Assembly: GCF_900110435.1 (NCBI RefSeq)
Contig: NZ_FODT01000002.1
Location: forward strand, 248,001 to 312,000
Direction of reading: 5' to 3'
Length of the DNA stretch: 64,000 nucleotides
Origin: Rhodopseudomonas pseudopalustris
GTDB taxonomy: Bacteria > Pseudomonadota > Alphaproteobacteria > Rhizobiales > Xanthobacteraceae
Shown piece after piece: positions 12,656-22,751 of this stretch. Under the pieces are notes generated by a model, which was given only the letters and a program-made list of their open reading frames with translations, ran no database searches and had not been told where the DNA came from. Numbering within the stretch: position 1 is the first letter of the stretch; the number at the start of each line of letters is the position of its first letter. The position numbers and the translations under genes were made by a program.

Positions 12656-13771
12656 TCAGTTCTTCAGATTGATCATCCGCTCCACCGAGCGTCGCGCCGG
12701 CGCGATGATGGCCGGATCGACCGTGACGTCCTCACGCAGATACACCAGGCTGTCGAGGATCTTCGCCAGCGTGATCCGCTTCATGTGCGGGCACAGGTTG
12801 CACGGCCGGACCATTTCGACGTCGGGCAGCTCGGCCTGGACGTTGTCGGCCATCGAGCATTCGGTGATCATCACCACCCGCTTCGGGTGCTTGTTGCGCA
12901 CCCAGTTGATCATGTGCGCGGTCGAGCCGGTGAAGTCGGCTTCGGCCAGCACGTCCGGCGGGCATTCCGGATGGGCGATGATCTGCACGCTCGGGTCGGC
13001 CTCGCGATAGCTGCGCAGCTCGTCGCCGGTGAAGCGCTCGTGCACTTCGCACGCGCCCTTCCAGGCGATGATCTTCACCGTGGTCTGCGACGCCACGTAC
13101 TTCGCCAGATACTGATCCGGCACGAAGATCACCCGGTCGACGCCGAGGCTCTCCACCACCTGCACCGCATTCGACGAGGTGCAGCAGATGTCGACCTCCG
13201 CCTTCACGTCGGCCGAAGTGTTGACGTAAGCCACCACCGGCACGCCGGGGAAGCGTTCGCGCAACAGACGGACGTCGGCGCCGGTGATGCTGGAGGCGAG
13301 TGAGCAGCCGGCGCGCGAATCCGGGATCAGCACGCGCTTCTCCGGATTGAGGATCTTCGAGGTCTCCGCCATGAAGTGCACGCCGCATTGCACGATCGTC
13401 GACGCTTTCACTTTCGTCGCCTCGATCGCGAGCTGCAGCGAGTCGCCGACGATGTCGGCGACGCAATGGAAGATCTCCGGCGTCTGGTAATTGTGCGCCA
13501 GGATCACCGCGTCGCGCTGAATCTTCAGCTCGTTGATCGCCTTGATGTAGGGCGCCATGAACGGCCATTCGACCGGCGGAATCACCTTCTGCACGCGCGC
13601 ATACAGCGGCGCGGTCGCGCGCTCGACCTCCGGGGTCCATTCCAGCGACGGCATCGGCAAAGCGCGCGCCTTTTCGGCGGCGCTCAGCGGCGCGCGGGCG
13701 AGGGGGGACGACCGTCCGTGTGCCGGCTGGCCGAAGTGCTCCGGGCCATAGAGTTCAGCAAGCGGCATCAT
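12656..13771 (-). CDS. nadA: quinolinate synthase A
   Basis: About 371 aa. The [4Fe-4S] enzyme condenses iminoaspartate with dihydroxyacetone phosphate to quinolinate. The cluster ligands are visible in [17 protein letters not shown]-type and CNLCPHMK contexts, with [20 protein letters not shown] upstream. An AGGAGG lies just before two consecutive ATGs (13771 and 13768). The second has the better spacing, and the open frame extends to 13858 without a good site. It is first gene of nadABC; operator-like palindromes lie upstream. Confidence 0.95.
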   Translation of the reverse strand: MMPLAELYGPEHFGQPAHGRSSPLARAPLSAAEKARALPMPSLEWTPEVERATAPLYARVQKVIPPVEWPFMAPYIKAINELKIQRDAVILAHNYQTPEIFHCVADIVGDSLQLAIEATKVKASTIVQCGVHFMAETSKILNPEKRVLIPDSRAGCSLASSITGADVRLLRERFPGVPVVAYVNTSADVKAEVDICCTSSNAVQVVESLGVDRVIFVPDQYLAKYVASQTTVKIIAWKGACEVHERFTGDELRSYREADPSVQIIAHPECPPDVLAEADFTGSTAHMINWVRNKHPKRVVMITECSMADNVQAELPDVEMVRPCNLCPHMKRITLAKILDSLVYLREDVTVDPAIIAPARRSVERMINLKN

Positions 13772-13792
13772 GGCCTCCTGTACGCACCAAAT

Positions 13793-13809
13793 ATACTCAT
13801 TGTGAGCAT
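13793..13809. promoter_or_regulatory. candidate NadQ operator 1 upstream of nadA
   Basis: ATACTCATTGTGAGCAT is a 17-bp imperfect palindrome (CTCA-ttg-TGAG core) ending 22 bases before the nadA start. NadQ (COG4111) is known from comparative genomics of alphaproteobacteria as the regulator of de novo NAD genes. A nadQ gene lies 9 kb away at 22752. Binding is inferred. Confidence 0.6.
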
Positions 13810-13925
13810 ATGTTGGGTTAGAGAAATCCGGCCACTCAGGGCCGGCGGTATTAACCAACTGCTACGTCTGGGCTTCCCGATCCAGCGCAGATGCTGCGCC
13901 GGTTTCGGGACATATGAGAATACTT

Positions 13926-13942
13926 ATCCTCATAACGAGCAA
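13926..13942. promoter_or_regulatory. candidate NadQ operator 2, degenerate copy
   Basis: ATCCTCATAACGAGCAA matches operator 1 at 12 of 17 positions (CTCAT...GAGCA), 133 bp further upstream in the AT-rich nadA leader. Two spaced sites could allow cooperative binding. The rest of the 13772-14108 interval shows no gene. Confidence 0.4.
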
Positions 13943-14108
13943 ATCTAATATAGCATGTGAGGTTGGGTTCCGCCAGAGGTCGATTTGGCTAAATCGTCAC
14001 GGCAGATCACTGGAATTGCATCGCTGCAGCGCAACGTGATCTTTACAGGCGGGCCGCTGTTTCTCTAACTCAACTCGGCATCGGCAAGCACAAAACAAGG
14101 GGAGCGGA

Positions 14109-15095
14109 ATGGCGACGTTCAGGGCGATCAGGATCGAGAAGGCCGAGAAGGGCACCACTGCGGCGCTGACCCAGTTCGACGATTCCGAGCTGATGGACGG
14201 CGACGTCACCGTCGCGGTCGAATGGTCGACGCTCAACTACAAAGACGGCCTGGCGCTCACCGGCAAGGCGCCGGTGGTGCGGCGGTTTCCGATGATCGCC
14301 GGCATCGACTTCGCCGGCACTGTTCTGGAGTCGTCGCATCCCGACTGGAAATCTGGGGACAAGGTCGTCTGCAACGGCTGGGGCATGGGCGAGACCCATC
14401 TCGGCGCCCTTGCCGAGAAGGCCCGCGTCAAGGGCGATTGGCTGGTCCGGCTGCCGGACGGCGTATCGGCGCGCGACGCGATGGCGATCGGCACCGCCGG
14501 CTACACCGCGATGCTCAGCGTGCTGGCGCTCGAAAAGCACGGCCTGACGCCGAAGGACGGCCCGGTCGTCGTGACCGGCGCCGCAGGCGGCGTCGGCTCG
14601 GTGGCGATCGCGCTTTTGTCCAAGCTCGGCTTTCACGTCATCGCCTCGACCGGCCGGGTCTCCGAGGAGCCCTATCTGCGCGACCTCGGCGCTGCCGAGA
14701 TCATCGACCGCAATGAGCTGTCGGGTCCGGCCAAGCCGCTGGCGAAGGAGCGCTGGGCTGGCGGCATCGACAGCGTCGGCTCGACCACGCTGGCCAATCT
14801 GCTGTCGATGACCAAATATCGCGGCGCGATCGCCGCCTGCGGCCTCGCCGCCGGGATGGATCTGCCGGGCTCGGTCGCGCCCTTCATTTTGCGCGGGGTG
14901 TGTCTTTACGGCATCGATTCGGTGATGTGCCCGCTGCCGAACCGCAAACAGGCCTGGTCGCGGCTCGCGAGCGATCTGGATCGCGCCAAACTGGCCGAAA
15001 TCACCCAGGAAATCGGCCTCGACGACGTCATCGACGCCGGCGCCCGGGTGCTGGCCGGTCAAGTCCGCGGTCGAATCGTGGTGAAAATTGCGTAG
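14109..15095 (+). CDS. acuI: MDR-family reductase, AcuI/YhdH type (acryloyl-CoA reductase-like)
   Basis: 328 aa, preceded by AAGGGGAGCGG. It is a zinc-less medium-chain dehydrogenase: [20 protein letters not shown] and [29 protein letters not shown], then the NADPH fold [19 protein letters not shown] and [19 protein letters not shown]. These match the AcuI/YhdH subgroup that reduces acryloyl-CoA to propionyl-CoA. The substrate in this organism is not proven. It is transcribed away from nadA. Confidence 0.85.
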   Translation: MATFRAIRIEKAEKGTTAALTQFDDSELMDGDVTVAVEWSTLNYKDGLALTGKAPVVRRFPMIAGIDFAGTVLESSHPDWKSGDKVVCNGWGMGETHLGALAEKARVKGDWLVRLPDGVSARDAMAIGTAGYTAMLSVLALEKHGLTPKDGPVVVTGAAGGVGSVAIALLSKLGFHVIASTGRVSEEPYLRDLGAAEIIDRNELSGPAKPLAKERWAGGIDSVGSTTLANLLSMTKYRGAIAACGLAAGMDLPGSVAPFILRGVCLYGIDSVMCPLPNRKQAWSRLASDLDRAKLAEITQEIGLDDVIDAGARVLAGQVRGRIVVKIA

Positions 15096-15194
15096 CTGTT
15101 CAGACTTTACCAACCAAGCTGCGCCAATGTTGCCGCAGTTTGTATGGTAAGGAGCGGGTTAACGGATAAGACCCGCGCCAGTAGGAGTTCAGGC

Positions 15195-15788
15195 ATGTTT
15201 GCGCGTTTCGTCTACGGAGCCCTGATGGCCGGTGCGGCGGTCCTGCCGGCGGTGGCAGGGTCGATGAACGCAGACGAGGCGCGCAAATTCGTCGCCGGTA
15301 AGGTGTTCGCCTTCACCTGCTTCGACGGCACCAAGGGCGCAGGCCGGGTGTTCGACGATGGCGGCGCTGCGGGCGCTGTGCAGTTCTCGGGCTCCGGTCC
15401 GAACCGGTTCATGCGGCTTCCGGGCAATACGCTGCAGGTGCGCGGCCAGTCGATCTGCGCGTCGATCAAGGGCATCCCGTTCGATCCCTGCTTCAATCTC
15501 GACAAGACCAGCGAGCGCAGCTTCCGCGGCTCGGTGTCCGGCATGGGATTCGCTTATTGCGACTTCCGCCATCATGGCGCTGGCCAGATGATGATGGCGC
15601 GCGCGCTGTCGCGCTCGCAGCCCCGCTCGTTGCAGGCCCCGGGCACTCGCCAGGCCGATGCCTCGCGCCACACCGAGGTGACGTCCCGCGTGCCGACGCC
15701 GCGCGTCGAAGCGGCCCGGCTCGATCCGCCGAAGGTCGAGGCTTCAAAGGTCGAAGCCGCTTCCGAACTGCGCCGCTCGACCGACTGA
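15195..15788 (+). CDS. secreted hypothetical protein
   Basis: 197 aa. The ATG at 15195 has TAGGAG 8 bases upstream. The N-terminus MFARFVYGALMAGAAVLPAV followed by AGS is a clear Sec signal peptide with an Ala-x-Gly type cleavage region. The mature part has four Cys, possibly two disulphides (FTCFDG, QSICASIKG, DPCFNL, AYCDFR). Its C-terminal third is a low-complexity Ser/Arg/Val-Glu-Ala tail. No family recognised; probably periplasmic. Confidence 0.7.
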   Translation: MFARFVYGALMAGAAVLPAVAGSMNADEARKFVAGKVFAFTCFDGTKGAGRVFDDGGAAGAVQFSGSGPNRFMRLPGNTLQVRGQSICASIKGIPFDPCFNLDKTSERSFRGSVSGMGFAYCDFRHHGAGQMMMARALSRSQPRSLQAPGTRQADASRHTEVTSRVPTPRVEAARLDPPKVEASKVEAASELRRSTD

Positions 15789-15823
15789 GTTCACCTCAGC
15801 CTGTGACCGCCTGAACCCTCGCC

Positions 15824-18523
15824 TCACGGCGAGGGGGTCATCGTCGCGTCTTCGGCCGGCGTCGCCCGCGACCGAAACAGGATGCGCTGGTACAGCCAGC
15901 CGATCGCCACCAGCACCAGTCCCAGCCCCATGAATGACAACGCCCGGTACACGCCGGTCAGCGTCGACATGTCGATCACGAACGCCTTGACGATGGTCAG
16001 CCCGATCACCACGGCGGAGGCGAGTCGGGCGCGCTGCGAATTGAACAGGATGCCGGCGCCGAGCAGCAATACGCCGCAGCCGAGCCAGGCCAGCGAGTAG
16101 GTGTACTGCTCGGCGTCGCCGGTGACGCCGCGCCACAGCACCGGGCCATGATACAGCCTGCGGATCTCCAGCGTGACGTAGGCCAGCCCCATCACCAGCG
16201 CGAGACCTGCGAAGCTGTTGGCGTAGGCCGGCCGGCGCAGTCCCGCGACCGCGTAGGACAGCAGCAGCGCCAGCAGCGCCGGGGCCGCATAGCCGAGCAG
16301 CAAGGTGTTCAGCAGCAGGCCGCCGATGTCGGCCGACCACCACAGCATCGGGTTTTCGAACAGCAGCAGGCCGCCGACGCTGGCGAGTGCCGCGAACACG
16401 GCAAGCAGGATCGCCGCGACGTTGTGGACGATGCTGCGGCTGCGGACCCGCAGTCGCTCGAGGCCGATCGCCATCGCCAACGCGACGCAGACTTGCAGCG
16501 CGACCTCGGTCAGTCCGGCGCTGTCGCGATAGACGTCGCCGCCATTGACGGCGTGGCGGATCTGCAGAAACGCCAGCAGCACGGTGAACAGGATCGCTGC
16601 GGATTCCATCATCCGCAGCGGGACGTCGTCGCCGCGCCGGCGCATCCAGTGGCTGGCGGTCCAGAACGACAGCGCCGGCACGCCGTAGCCCCACAGCAGC
16701 CAGTTGAAGATCGGCGTGGCGCCGACCGCGTCGCCGACGATCCGCGGCTCCCAGCCGATCCGCAGCACGACGATGCCGGCGAGGATCGCGGCGAGCCAGC
16801 GCAGGAACGGGATCGGCCGTTGCAGCGAGATCCACGCGGTGCCCGCCGCCATCAGCGCCAGCGCGATCGTCAGCCAGCCCTTCTCGAGCGCGAAGGTCAG
16901 AGCCAGCGCCAGCGCGCCGAGCGTCCCGGTGGCGAACAGCGCGGTCGAGATCGCAAGCCCGGGTCTCGTCTCTCGCTTGCTCAGCGCTTCGGTCGCGGCG
17001 CCGAACGCGGCGGCGATTAGCACCGCGACAATCGCGAACGGGATCGAGCGGTCGAGATGCGCGATCCGCGCGTACAGCGCGATCAGCAGCGCCAGCGGCG
17101 TGAATACGCCTGCGGCGGCCCAGATCACCGGCACCACCGCGCTGACCGAACGGCCCTGCGCCAGCACGCCGGCGACGCCGAAGCCGATCGCGAAAACCGC
17201 CGCGGTGATCAGATGCGTGGTCACCGGGCCGGCGATCGGATCGGTGCCGATGCCGGGCAGCGGTCCGCCGGGCAGCGTCAGCAAGTCGGGCGCGCTGCGG
17301 ATCACCCAGAGCAGGAACACCAGCGCGACCAGCCCGGCCGCCGCGCCGACCGCCGCGGTCGCCGCCGCGGCGCGCCACGCCACGATCAGCGTCGCCGCGA
17401 CCAGCAGCGCGAACACGATCACGGCGCTGTCCGCATGAGCGCTGTCGACCACGATCAGCGCGGCCGCCAGCAGATAAGCGGCGAGCGAGCCGGACGACAC
17501 CGGCTCGATCCGGCCATCCTCCAGTGACGGGCCGAACAGGAAGCCGCACACCACCAGCAGCGCGGCGAGCGCGAAGCCGGCGATGACATGGAAGGCATGC
17601 GGCGCGAGTGCGGCCAGTCCGTCTTCTAGGCCCGGCAGCGTCCACAGGAACGCCAGCACGATCGTGCTCACCGCGAGCCAGCGCCACAGCCGGATCCGGG
17701 CGAGGCCGAACGCCGCAGCGGTCACCACCGCGAGATAGATGTACAGCGCCCAGTAATCGGGCTTCTCCGACGACACCAGCACCGGCGTGACGAAGGCGGC
17801 GACGACGCCGAGCCCGGCCAGCGCCGGGCCGTGCAGCAGCGCCGCCGCCATGGTGCCGAGTGCGACCAGCCCGAGCAGGATGAACGCGCTGGCGGGCGCG
17901 AGGAAGTCGTACAGCGCGTAAGCCGCGTAGACGGTGGCGAACGCCACCGCGGTGCCGGCCGCGGTGAGGATCGCCGGAATGTTGGCGATCGGCAGCGCGG
18001 CGATCTGCGAGATGCTCTCCTTGCGCCGGGTCCATTCGCCGGCGCCGAGCAGCGCCAGTGCGAACAGGCCGCCGAGCAGCACGCGCACGCCGGGACCGAG
18101 CAGGCCTTGTTCGATCGAGTAGCGCACCATGAAGAAGCCGCCGAGCGCCAGCGTCAGGCCGCCGACCCACACCACCCAGCGGGTGCCGATGCGCTCTTCA
18201 AAGCCGGGCTTGGCGTGCGGAGGGCGCGGCGGCGATGCTGGCGGCGGAGGGGCGATCGGTTCATCCGCCGAAGCGATGCTGTCGGCGCTTGCGGACTCCG
18301 CAACCATGGCCTCGGACAAAGCGGGCTCAACGTCCTGCGGAAGCGGCGCTTCCGCGACGACACTTTCACTTGCTGCGGCCGTCGCCGGGCGCGTGCGACG
18401 AGCCAGCGGCTGGCCTGTTTCCAGCGCCGCGAGCCGGGCCTGCAATTCCTGGGAGCGATTGTTCGCCTTGCGCGCCAGCACCAGCGCCACAATGGCAATC
18501 ACGAGCGTCAGTAGTTCGAACAT
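15824..18523 (-). CDS. DUF2339 multi-spanning membrane protein
   Basis: 899 aa. It begins MFELLTLVIAIVALVLARK, a membrane anchor, then a coiled Q/E/A segment (SQELQARLAALETG) and a Pro/Ala/Glu linker to about residue 105. GFEERIGTRWVVWVGGLTLALGGFFMVRYSIEQG follows as the DUF2339 entry motif, and then more than 20 hydrophobic helices run to the end. CTGGAG precedes the start. The family is widespread in proteobacteria, of unknown function, and found in the inner membrane. It is convergent with the secreted protein gene. Confidence 0.85.
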   Translation of the reverse strand: MFELLTLVIAIVALVLARKANNRSQELQARLAALETGQPLARRTRPATAAASESVVAEAPLPQDVEPALSEAMVAESASADSIASADEPIAPPPPASPPRPPHAKPGFEERIGTRWVVWVGGLTLALGGFFMVRYSIEQGLLGPGVRVLLGGLFALALLGAGEWTRRKESISQIAALPIANIPAILTAAGTAVAFATVYAAYALYDFLAPASAFILLGLVALGTMAAALLHGPALAGLGVVAAFVTPVLVSSEKPDYWALYIYLAVVTAAAFGLARIRLWRWLAVSTIVLAFLWTLPGLEDGLAALAPHAFHVIAGFALAALLVVCGFLFGPSLEDGRIEPVSSGSLAAYLLAAALIVVDSAHADSAVIVFALLVAATLIVAWRAAAATAAVGAAAGLVALVFLLWVIRSAPDLLTLPGGPLPGIGTDPIAGPVTTHLITAAVFAIGFGVAGVLAQGRSVSAVVPVIWAAAGVFTPLALLIALYARIAHLDRSIPFAIVAVLIAAAFGAATEALSKRETRPGLAISTALFATGTLGALALALTFALEKGWLTIALALMAAGTAWISLQRPIPFLRWLAAILAGIVVLRIGWEPRIVGDAVGATPIFNWLLWGYGVPALSFWTASHWMRRRGDDVPLRMMESAAILFTVLLAFLQIRHAVNGGDVYRDSAGLTEVALQVCVALAMAIGLERLRVRSRSIVHNVAAILLAVFAALASVGGLLLFENPMLWWSADIGGLLLNTLLLGYAAPALLALLLSYAVAGLRRPAYANSFAGLALVMGLAYVTLEIRRLYHGPVLWRGVTGDAEQYTYSLAWLGCGVLLLGAGILFNSQRARLASAVVIGLTIVKAFVIDMSTLTGVYRALSFMGLGLVLVAIGWLYQRILFRSRATPAEDATMTPSP

Positions 18524-18580
18524 GACATCTCCAGGCGACCGGCCCGGACGCGGGACGTTTCGCTTCCTATCACAACTTCA

Positions 18581-18613
18581 GCGCCGGCCGCTCCTGCAGC
18601 ACCTCGCGGCGGA
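18581..18613. repeat. left copy of a 33-bp direct repeat bracketing the helicase cassette
   Basis: Identical to 22781-22813 except at one base, exactly 4200 bp apart. Read on the minus strand in the nadQ frame, it encodes RREVLQERPA followed by LKL and a stop, mimicking the NadQ C-terminus (RREVLQERPAPG). Confidence 0.75.
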
Positions 18614-18688
18614 CGAAACGCAATTGGCGATCCGGTGCTTCAGTCACTGTAGTTACAAGAAACGAGGCCTAGGCACCCACTGATCAGC

Positions 18689-21574
18689 CTAGACAGGCGG
18701 CATCGAAGCCGCCGTCTCGATTCCAGCATCCTCCACTTCTTTCGGACCGTTTGATTGGTTCCTTTCTGCTGCCGCCAGTAGAACTAGGTCGTTGGGATGA
18801 AGGAACTTACTCAGGTCCTCTGCCATCAATACTTCCGCCCGATCCCTCGCGGCTCCCAATTCAGTCTGCTTTGTTGCAGGGCTCTTGTTGATGGGCAAAC
18901 CCTCAGCTGCGGTGCCATTTAAGAGCTGCTTTACCAAGTGGTTTGCGGCACTGTAGCGTCCGTCCGGACCCCGCTCTACGAGAATGAGGCGTTCAGATTG
19001 AGTTCTTCCTTGATCGTTCTGGAATCTTGCGAGGAACGCGGCGAAAAATTCAGGAAGCGATGGATCTTCAAAGGCGCCATAGCCTCCTTCAAATTCCGGA
19101 GAGGTGATGGAGTTGACGATGAAGTCAACGAATGATGACGAAAAGTCGAGAAGCACTACATCAGTGTGGGGGCGCCAATCGGCACGCTTCGTTGTTACCG
19201 GGATCACAGTCCTTGTGCCGAATTCCGGAAATTCTCCTTTAAGTTGGTCCGGCAGGCGGATCACAAACTTCTCTCGCCCGCTTTCCGAAGAGAATTCGAT
19301 CCCAAAAAAGGGAAGTGCCCGCTTTATTATCGAGCAGACTTCTTCGGTAGTGAATGAATTTGTAATAGCATTTTTGAGCTCCAAATCAGTCATGGTAAGT
19401 AGGACTTCATCCTGCATCTTCTTTGCTTTTCGCGCCTCCGCTAGGGCCGCGTCGACCCTCTCAGTTGGACGTTCGATTTTCCCGGATTTTGCCTCTTCGA
19501 GAAGTAAAGAAATGTCAACGCGGTCAAGAAGTTCTCCCATTACCTCCGCAGCATACGTGTCGTAATCGGAGAATTCCGTGCTGACTCGAGACATGGCTGA
19601 CACGATCGCTTCTAAGCGATCAAACAAAACCCCAAGTATTTCGTTGTCTATTGTGTCTCGAGCGCAAAAATTGAAAACGATCACCTTCTTCATTTGTCCA
19701 TAGCGGTAGAGGCGCCCGATACGTTGGCTGATGCGGCTGGGGTTCCAGGGTAAATCGTAATTGATCAGGATATGGCAGCTTCGATGCATATTTAGGCCTT
19801 CGCCGCCGGCCTCGGTGGAAATCAAAACTTGAGCGTCTTCTTCAAATCTCTGCACTGCATCACGTTTTTCGTCCGCGGAGTGGCCCCCGTGTATCAAGAG
19901 AGGTTCGACCTTTAGGACTGAGCGAAGCATGTAGAGGATGAATGCCTGAGTTGCACGATATTCGGTGAAGATCAGTACTTTTTCTCCCTCTGCATTGACT
20001 AGCCGATTGATCAGTTCGACCAATTCCTGGCACTTCCTATCGGTTCTCATGCAGTCGGTGGTCTTTCCCAATAGCCGTTGAATTAATTCAATTTCTCCAT
20101 CAAAGAACTGATGTGGGCTGGCTGTGGCTGGTCGATTGCTAAGGTCGTCGTCTACATCGTCATCTTCTGATGGGTTGAGCGTTTCCGATCCATTCGCTTC
20201 CTCAATTCGTTCAAGGCGTCGCTTCAGCGACATGTGTAGTGCCGCGACAGAAGAAGATGCGAGCTTCCGGTAGATTGTCATGACGAAGCCGATGGCGCGC
20301 CCCTCTGAGCCACCCATGGCCTCTCCGGCTTGGTAGCCCGTCCGCAGATAGGTCTTAAGTTCGCGCTCCATCTCCGCAAAGGCCGGATCGTGACTCACTT
20401 CAATCCGTTTCACGGAGACGCCCTTAAATAGAAAATTGCCCTCGATGTCGACTGTGTCAATCTTCCGATTTCTGAGGACGATCTCCCTCACTACGTCGCT
20501 GTTTTCTTCAAGCTGATCAATCGCTGGCTTAAGATCTGGGCGGACCAAAGAAAGAAGGTTGCGGAATTTTCCATTATCTCCCTGATGTGGGGTGCCGGAA
20601 AGGAGAACTAACGAGTCGGTTTTCTTTCGGAGGGCTTGGGCAAGTTTGAACCGCAGGGTGGATTGGCCTCTATCGTTACGAGCCAATCTATGTGCTTCGT
20701 CAAATATGACGATGTCCCAACTTCCGGCAGCCAGTAACATTCCAAAATTGCTATCTAAGTCGGCTCCGTCGTCATCGGAAGATCGAGGCTTTGCGAGATC
20801 CAGCGATACGATTACTCTCTCATAGAGCCCCCACTCTTTATGGTCAGAAACTCGAAAGTCGACTCCGTAAATAAGGAAGCGTCGATCGAATTTCAGGAGC
20901 ATTTCATCCTTCCATTGACGGGTCAGCCCAGACGGCACGACTAGTAAGATGCGGCGAAGGGTCTCCCTTCGCTCGAGTCCAGCCATAAGAAGTCCAACCT
21001 CAATTGTCTTTCCGAGACCCACGTCGTCTGCAATAAGCCAGTTAGTTTGACCTGAGTTTATAATGTGATGCACGAGTGCGATTTGGTGAGGAAGGGGATC
21101 TACGTCAAGGCGATCGAGCGCGCCGGTGGCTTCATTCCAGCTTTTCAGTGCTTGAGCGATAATATTGAGTGACGTTCGTTCCGCAGCGCGGTCCTCGATC
21201 GGTTCAGAACGCTTGAATCGCAGCGAAGGATCCTTCACGCGTTTAAGCCGTTCAAATGGCAGCCAAATCAGCTTTCCGGATTGATGGAATTGAACTAACG
21301 CCTGTTCGCGCGTTGCTAGTTCACGGATTTCGACGACCGTTCCTGTACCAAGTGTACGTCTCACGCTAGAAAGCGGTATGTCTTGGACCGTAAAGCCGGG
21401 TCTGAGGCCAGACCCCCACTCATGTTGCGCAATCCACGATCTTCCAAATGGCCCAAAGTCAGCCTCAATTGCTGTTCTACCGTTGCGATTCGCGACGTGT
21501 AAGACAACTCCAATTTTGTCTGGATCATCTCGTTTGCAGATCCACGAACCGACAATCGGAACAAGGTCAGACAT
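18689..21574 (-). CDS. SNF2-family helicase/ATPase (RapA/DrmD-like)
   Basis: 961 aa. The N-terminal region (about 5-115) looks like two small SH3/Tudor-like modules (IVGSWICKRDDPDKIGVV and GTVVEIRELATREQALVQF), as in RapA. The SNF2 motor follows: Q-like LPHQ at 161, Walker A DDVGLGKT at 183-190, FDEAH at 291-295, SGTPHQ at 326-331, motif V STEAGGEGLNMHRS at 586-599 and motif VI QRIGRLYRYGQ at 617-627. A D-rich loop (467-478) precedes the second RecA lobe. The last 270 residues match nothing I recognise. Motor motifs are intact. DISARM DrmD and DpdE have similar motors, but their partner genes are absent. A defence role is inferred. Confidence 0.85.
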   Translation of the reverse strand: MSDLVPIVGSWICKRDDPDKIGVVLHVANRNGRTAIEADFGPFGRSWIAQHEWGSGLRPGFTVQDIPLSSVRRTLGTGTVVEIRELATREQALVQFHQSGKLIWLPFERLKRVKDPSLRFKRSEPIEDRAAERTSLNIIAQALKSWNEATGALDRLDVDPLPHQIALVHHIINSGQTNWLIADDVGLGKTIEVGLLMAGLERRETLRRILLVVPSGLTRQWKDEMLLKFDRRFLIYGVDFRVSDHKEWGLYERVIVSLDLAKPRSSDDDGADLDSNFGMLLAAGSWDIVIFDEAHRLARNDRGQSTLRFKLAQALRKKTDSLVLLSGTPHQGDNGKFRNLLSLVRPDLKPAIDQLEENSDVVREIVLRNRKIDTVDIEGNFLFKGVSVKRIEVSHDPAFAEMERELKTYLRTGYQAGEAMGGSEGRAIGFVMTIYRKLASSSVAALHMSLKRRLERIEEANGSETLNPSEDDDVDDDLSNRPATASPHQFFDGEIELIQRLLGKTTDCMRTDRKCQELVELINRLVNAEGEKVLIFTEYRATQAFILYMLRSVLKVEPLLIHGGHSADEKRDAVQRFEEDAQVLISTEAGGEGLNMHRSCHILINYDLPWNPSRISQRIGRLYRYGQMKKVIVFNFCARDTIDNEILGVLFDRLEAIVSAMSRVSTEFSDYDTYAAEVMGELLDRVDISLLLEEAKSGKIERPTERVDAALAEARKAKKMQDEVLLTMTDLELKNAITNSFTTEEVCSIIKRALPFFGIEFSSESGREKFVIRLPDQLKGEFPEFGTRTVIPVTTKRADWRPHTDVVLLDFSSSFVDFIVNSITSPEFEGGYGAFEDPSLPEFFAAFLARFQNDQGRTQSERLILVERGPDGRYSAANHLVKQLLNGTAAEGLPINKSPATKQTELGAARDRAEVLMAEDLSKFLHPNDLVLLAAAERNQSNGPKEVEDAGIETAASMPPV

Positions 21575-22649
21575 CCATTTCCTCCGCAGTCTCTGTGTTT
21601 TTAGTGTTCGCTTTGTTGATTGCGGATGAGTAGTTGCCTAGAGGATTTGTGTAGGTGTTCATCAGTAGGGCAGTTCGTGAGCCGTTGTTCGAGATTTGAT
21701 ATCCGTCGATTGTTGCAATGTCTTTGAGGGACTCCCTTCCGTATTGGAAGCGGGGGTACATTCGTCCGGCGGGAGGATCTTCAAGGCGGTTTATCGGTCG
21801 GCGGCGCGTTGGTGGTTCATCAAGTGCGCCTTCTTCAAATGCCTGCAGGCGGGCGCAGACGTAATCAATAAATCGAAACCGAAGCGGGTCGCCGCTGGGT
21901 AAGTCCAGCCATTCATCGATCCATGATGCGTCAATTATCGTTTCCGGCGGAGTGCCACGCGTTTGAACGACTAACCGAAAAGCGAGGCGCCAATACATGA
22001 GTCCATCTCTGTTTTCGATGAGGCTTAGGTTGCCCCTTTTCTGCCTGATCGCGGAGTAATTAGGATTGTCGTTCCATGCTTTCTTGAAATCGTATGTTGC
22101 TAGTACTTGATCGGGAGATGCATCTTCCTCTCGGATAAGAGTCGCTATCGCCAAGTAGGTGGAGGGGTGGGGGTAGTCTGTAAACAAATCTACGAATCGT
22201 CCGATTAGGCGATCCTGTGCTTTTCCGATGAGGCCTGCGAGAGCTAAGATGGCTGCGGAGCACTTAAGTGCGACGCTTTCCCTTGAGCTAAGGGGCAAGT
22301 CCAGCACGAAGGGCGGTTCGTGGCCCGCGGGATCAAATGCTGGGATGACGACTTCGTCGTACCAAGATGCTGTTTGAACCGAAGAAAGGGAAGCTCGGCG
22401 AGCCTCGGGCAGAGGATCCCAATAATCGAACCAGACCTGTCTGTCTGCATTTCGTTCGAGGGGCGGGTAGTGGTTTGTATCGGCATCTTGAGGTGAATTG
22501 GCCTCAATTCCAATCTTTGAAGCGGCTAGGAGCTGAGACGCTTCGGTCGGGTCGGTTGAGTGTGGCTCCCAGAAATCGAAAAATTCAGGTGCACGTGCCG
22601 GAGGTGGAGCAAAATCCTCCAAATCCCAAGAATCTAGCAATCGCCCCAT
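21567..22649 (-). CDS. unknown protein, partner of the SNF2 helicase
   Basis: 360 aa from ATG at 22649; a TTG five codons earlier is weaker. No known domain or nuclease motif recognised. The acidic N-terminus carries three copies of a hydrophobic-hydrophobic-D-x-W-D/E motif: LLDSWDL (4-10), FFDFWEP (23-29) and WFDYWDP (73-79). A helical middle (ESVALKCSAAILALAGLIGKAQ) and a Trp-rich region (MYWRLAFRLVV, WIDEWLDL) follow. Its stop overlaps the helicase start by 8 bases, so translation is probably coupled and the products likely act together. Lower GC than its neighbours. Confidence 0.75.
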   Translation of the reverse strand: MGRLLDSWDLEDFAPPPARAPEFFDFWEPHSTDPTEASQLLAASKIGIEANSPQDADTNHYPPLERNADRQVWFDYWDPLPEARRASLSSVQTASWYDEVVIPAFDPAGHEPPFVLDLPLSSRESVALKCSAAILALAGLIGKAQDRLIGRFVDLFTDYPHPSTYLAIATLIREEDASPDQVLATYDFKKAWNDNPNYSAIRQKRGNLSLIENRDGLMYWRLAFRLVVQTRGTPPETIIDASWIDEWLDLPSGDPLRFRFIDYVCARLQAFEEGALDEPPTRRRPINRLEDPPAGRMYPRFQYGRESLKDIATIDGYQISNNGSRTALLMNTYTNPLGNYSSAINKANTKNTETAEEMDV

Positions 22650-22672
22650 GACCCCAGTTCGCAAACATCAGA

Positions 22673-22699
22673 TTTGTAATAGAGCGTATTTCATCGCAA
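22673..22699 (-). promoter_or_regulatory. possible sigma-70-like promoter of the helicase cassette
   Basis: On the minus strand TTGCGA, a 15-base spacer and TACAAA lie 25-50 bases upstream of the first cassette gene, in AT-rich sequence. The spacing is slightly short, so this is tentative. Confidence 0.3.
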
Positions 22700-22751
22700 A
22701 TTGTGTGGGGCGTCTAGTACCATTATGGGTTGCTCTGAACATCCGATCAGG

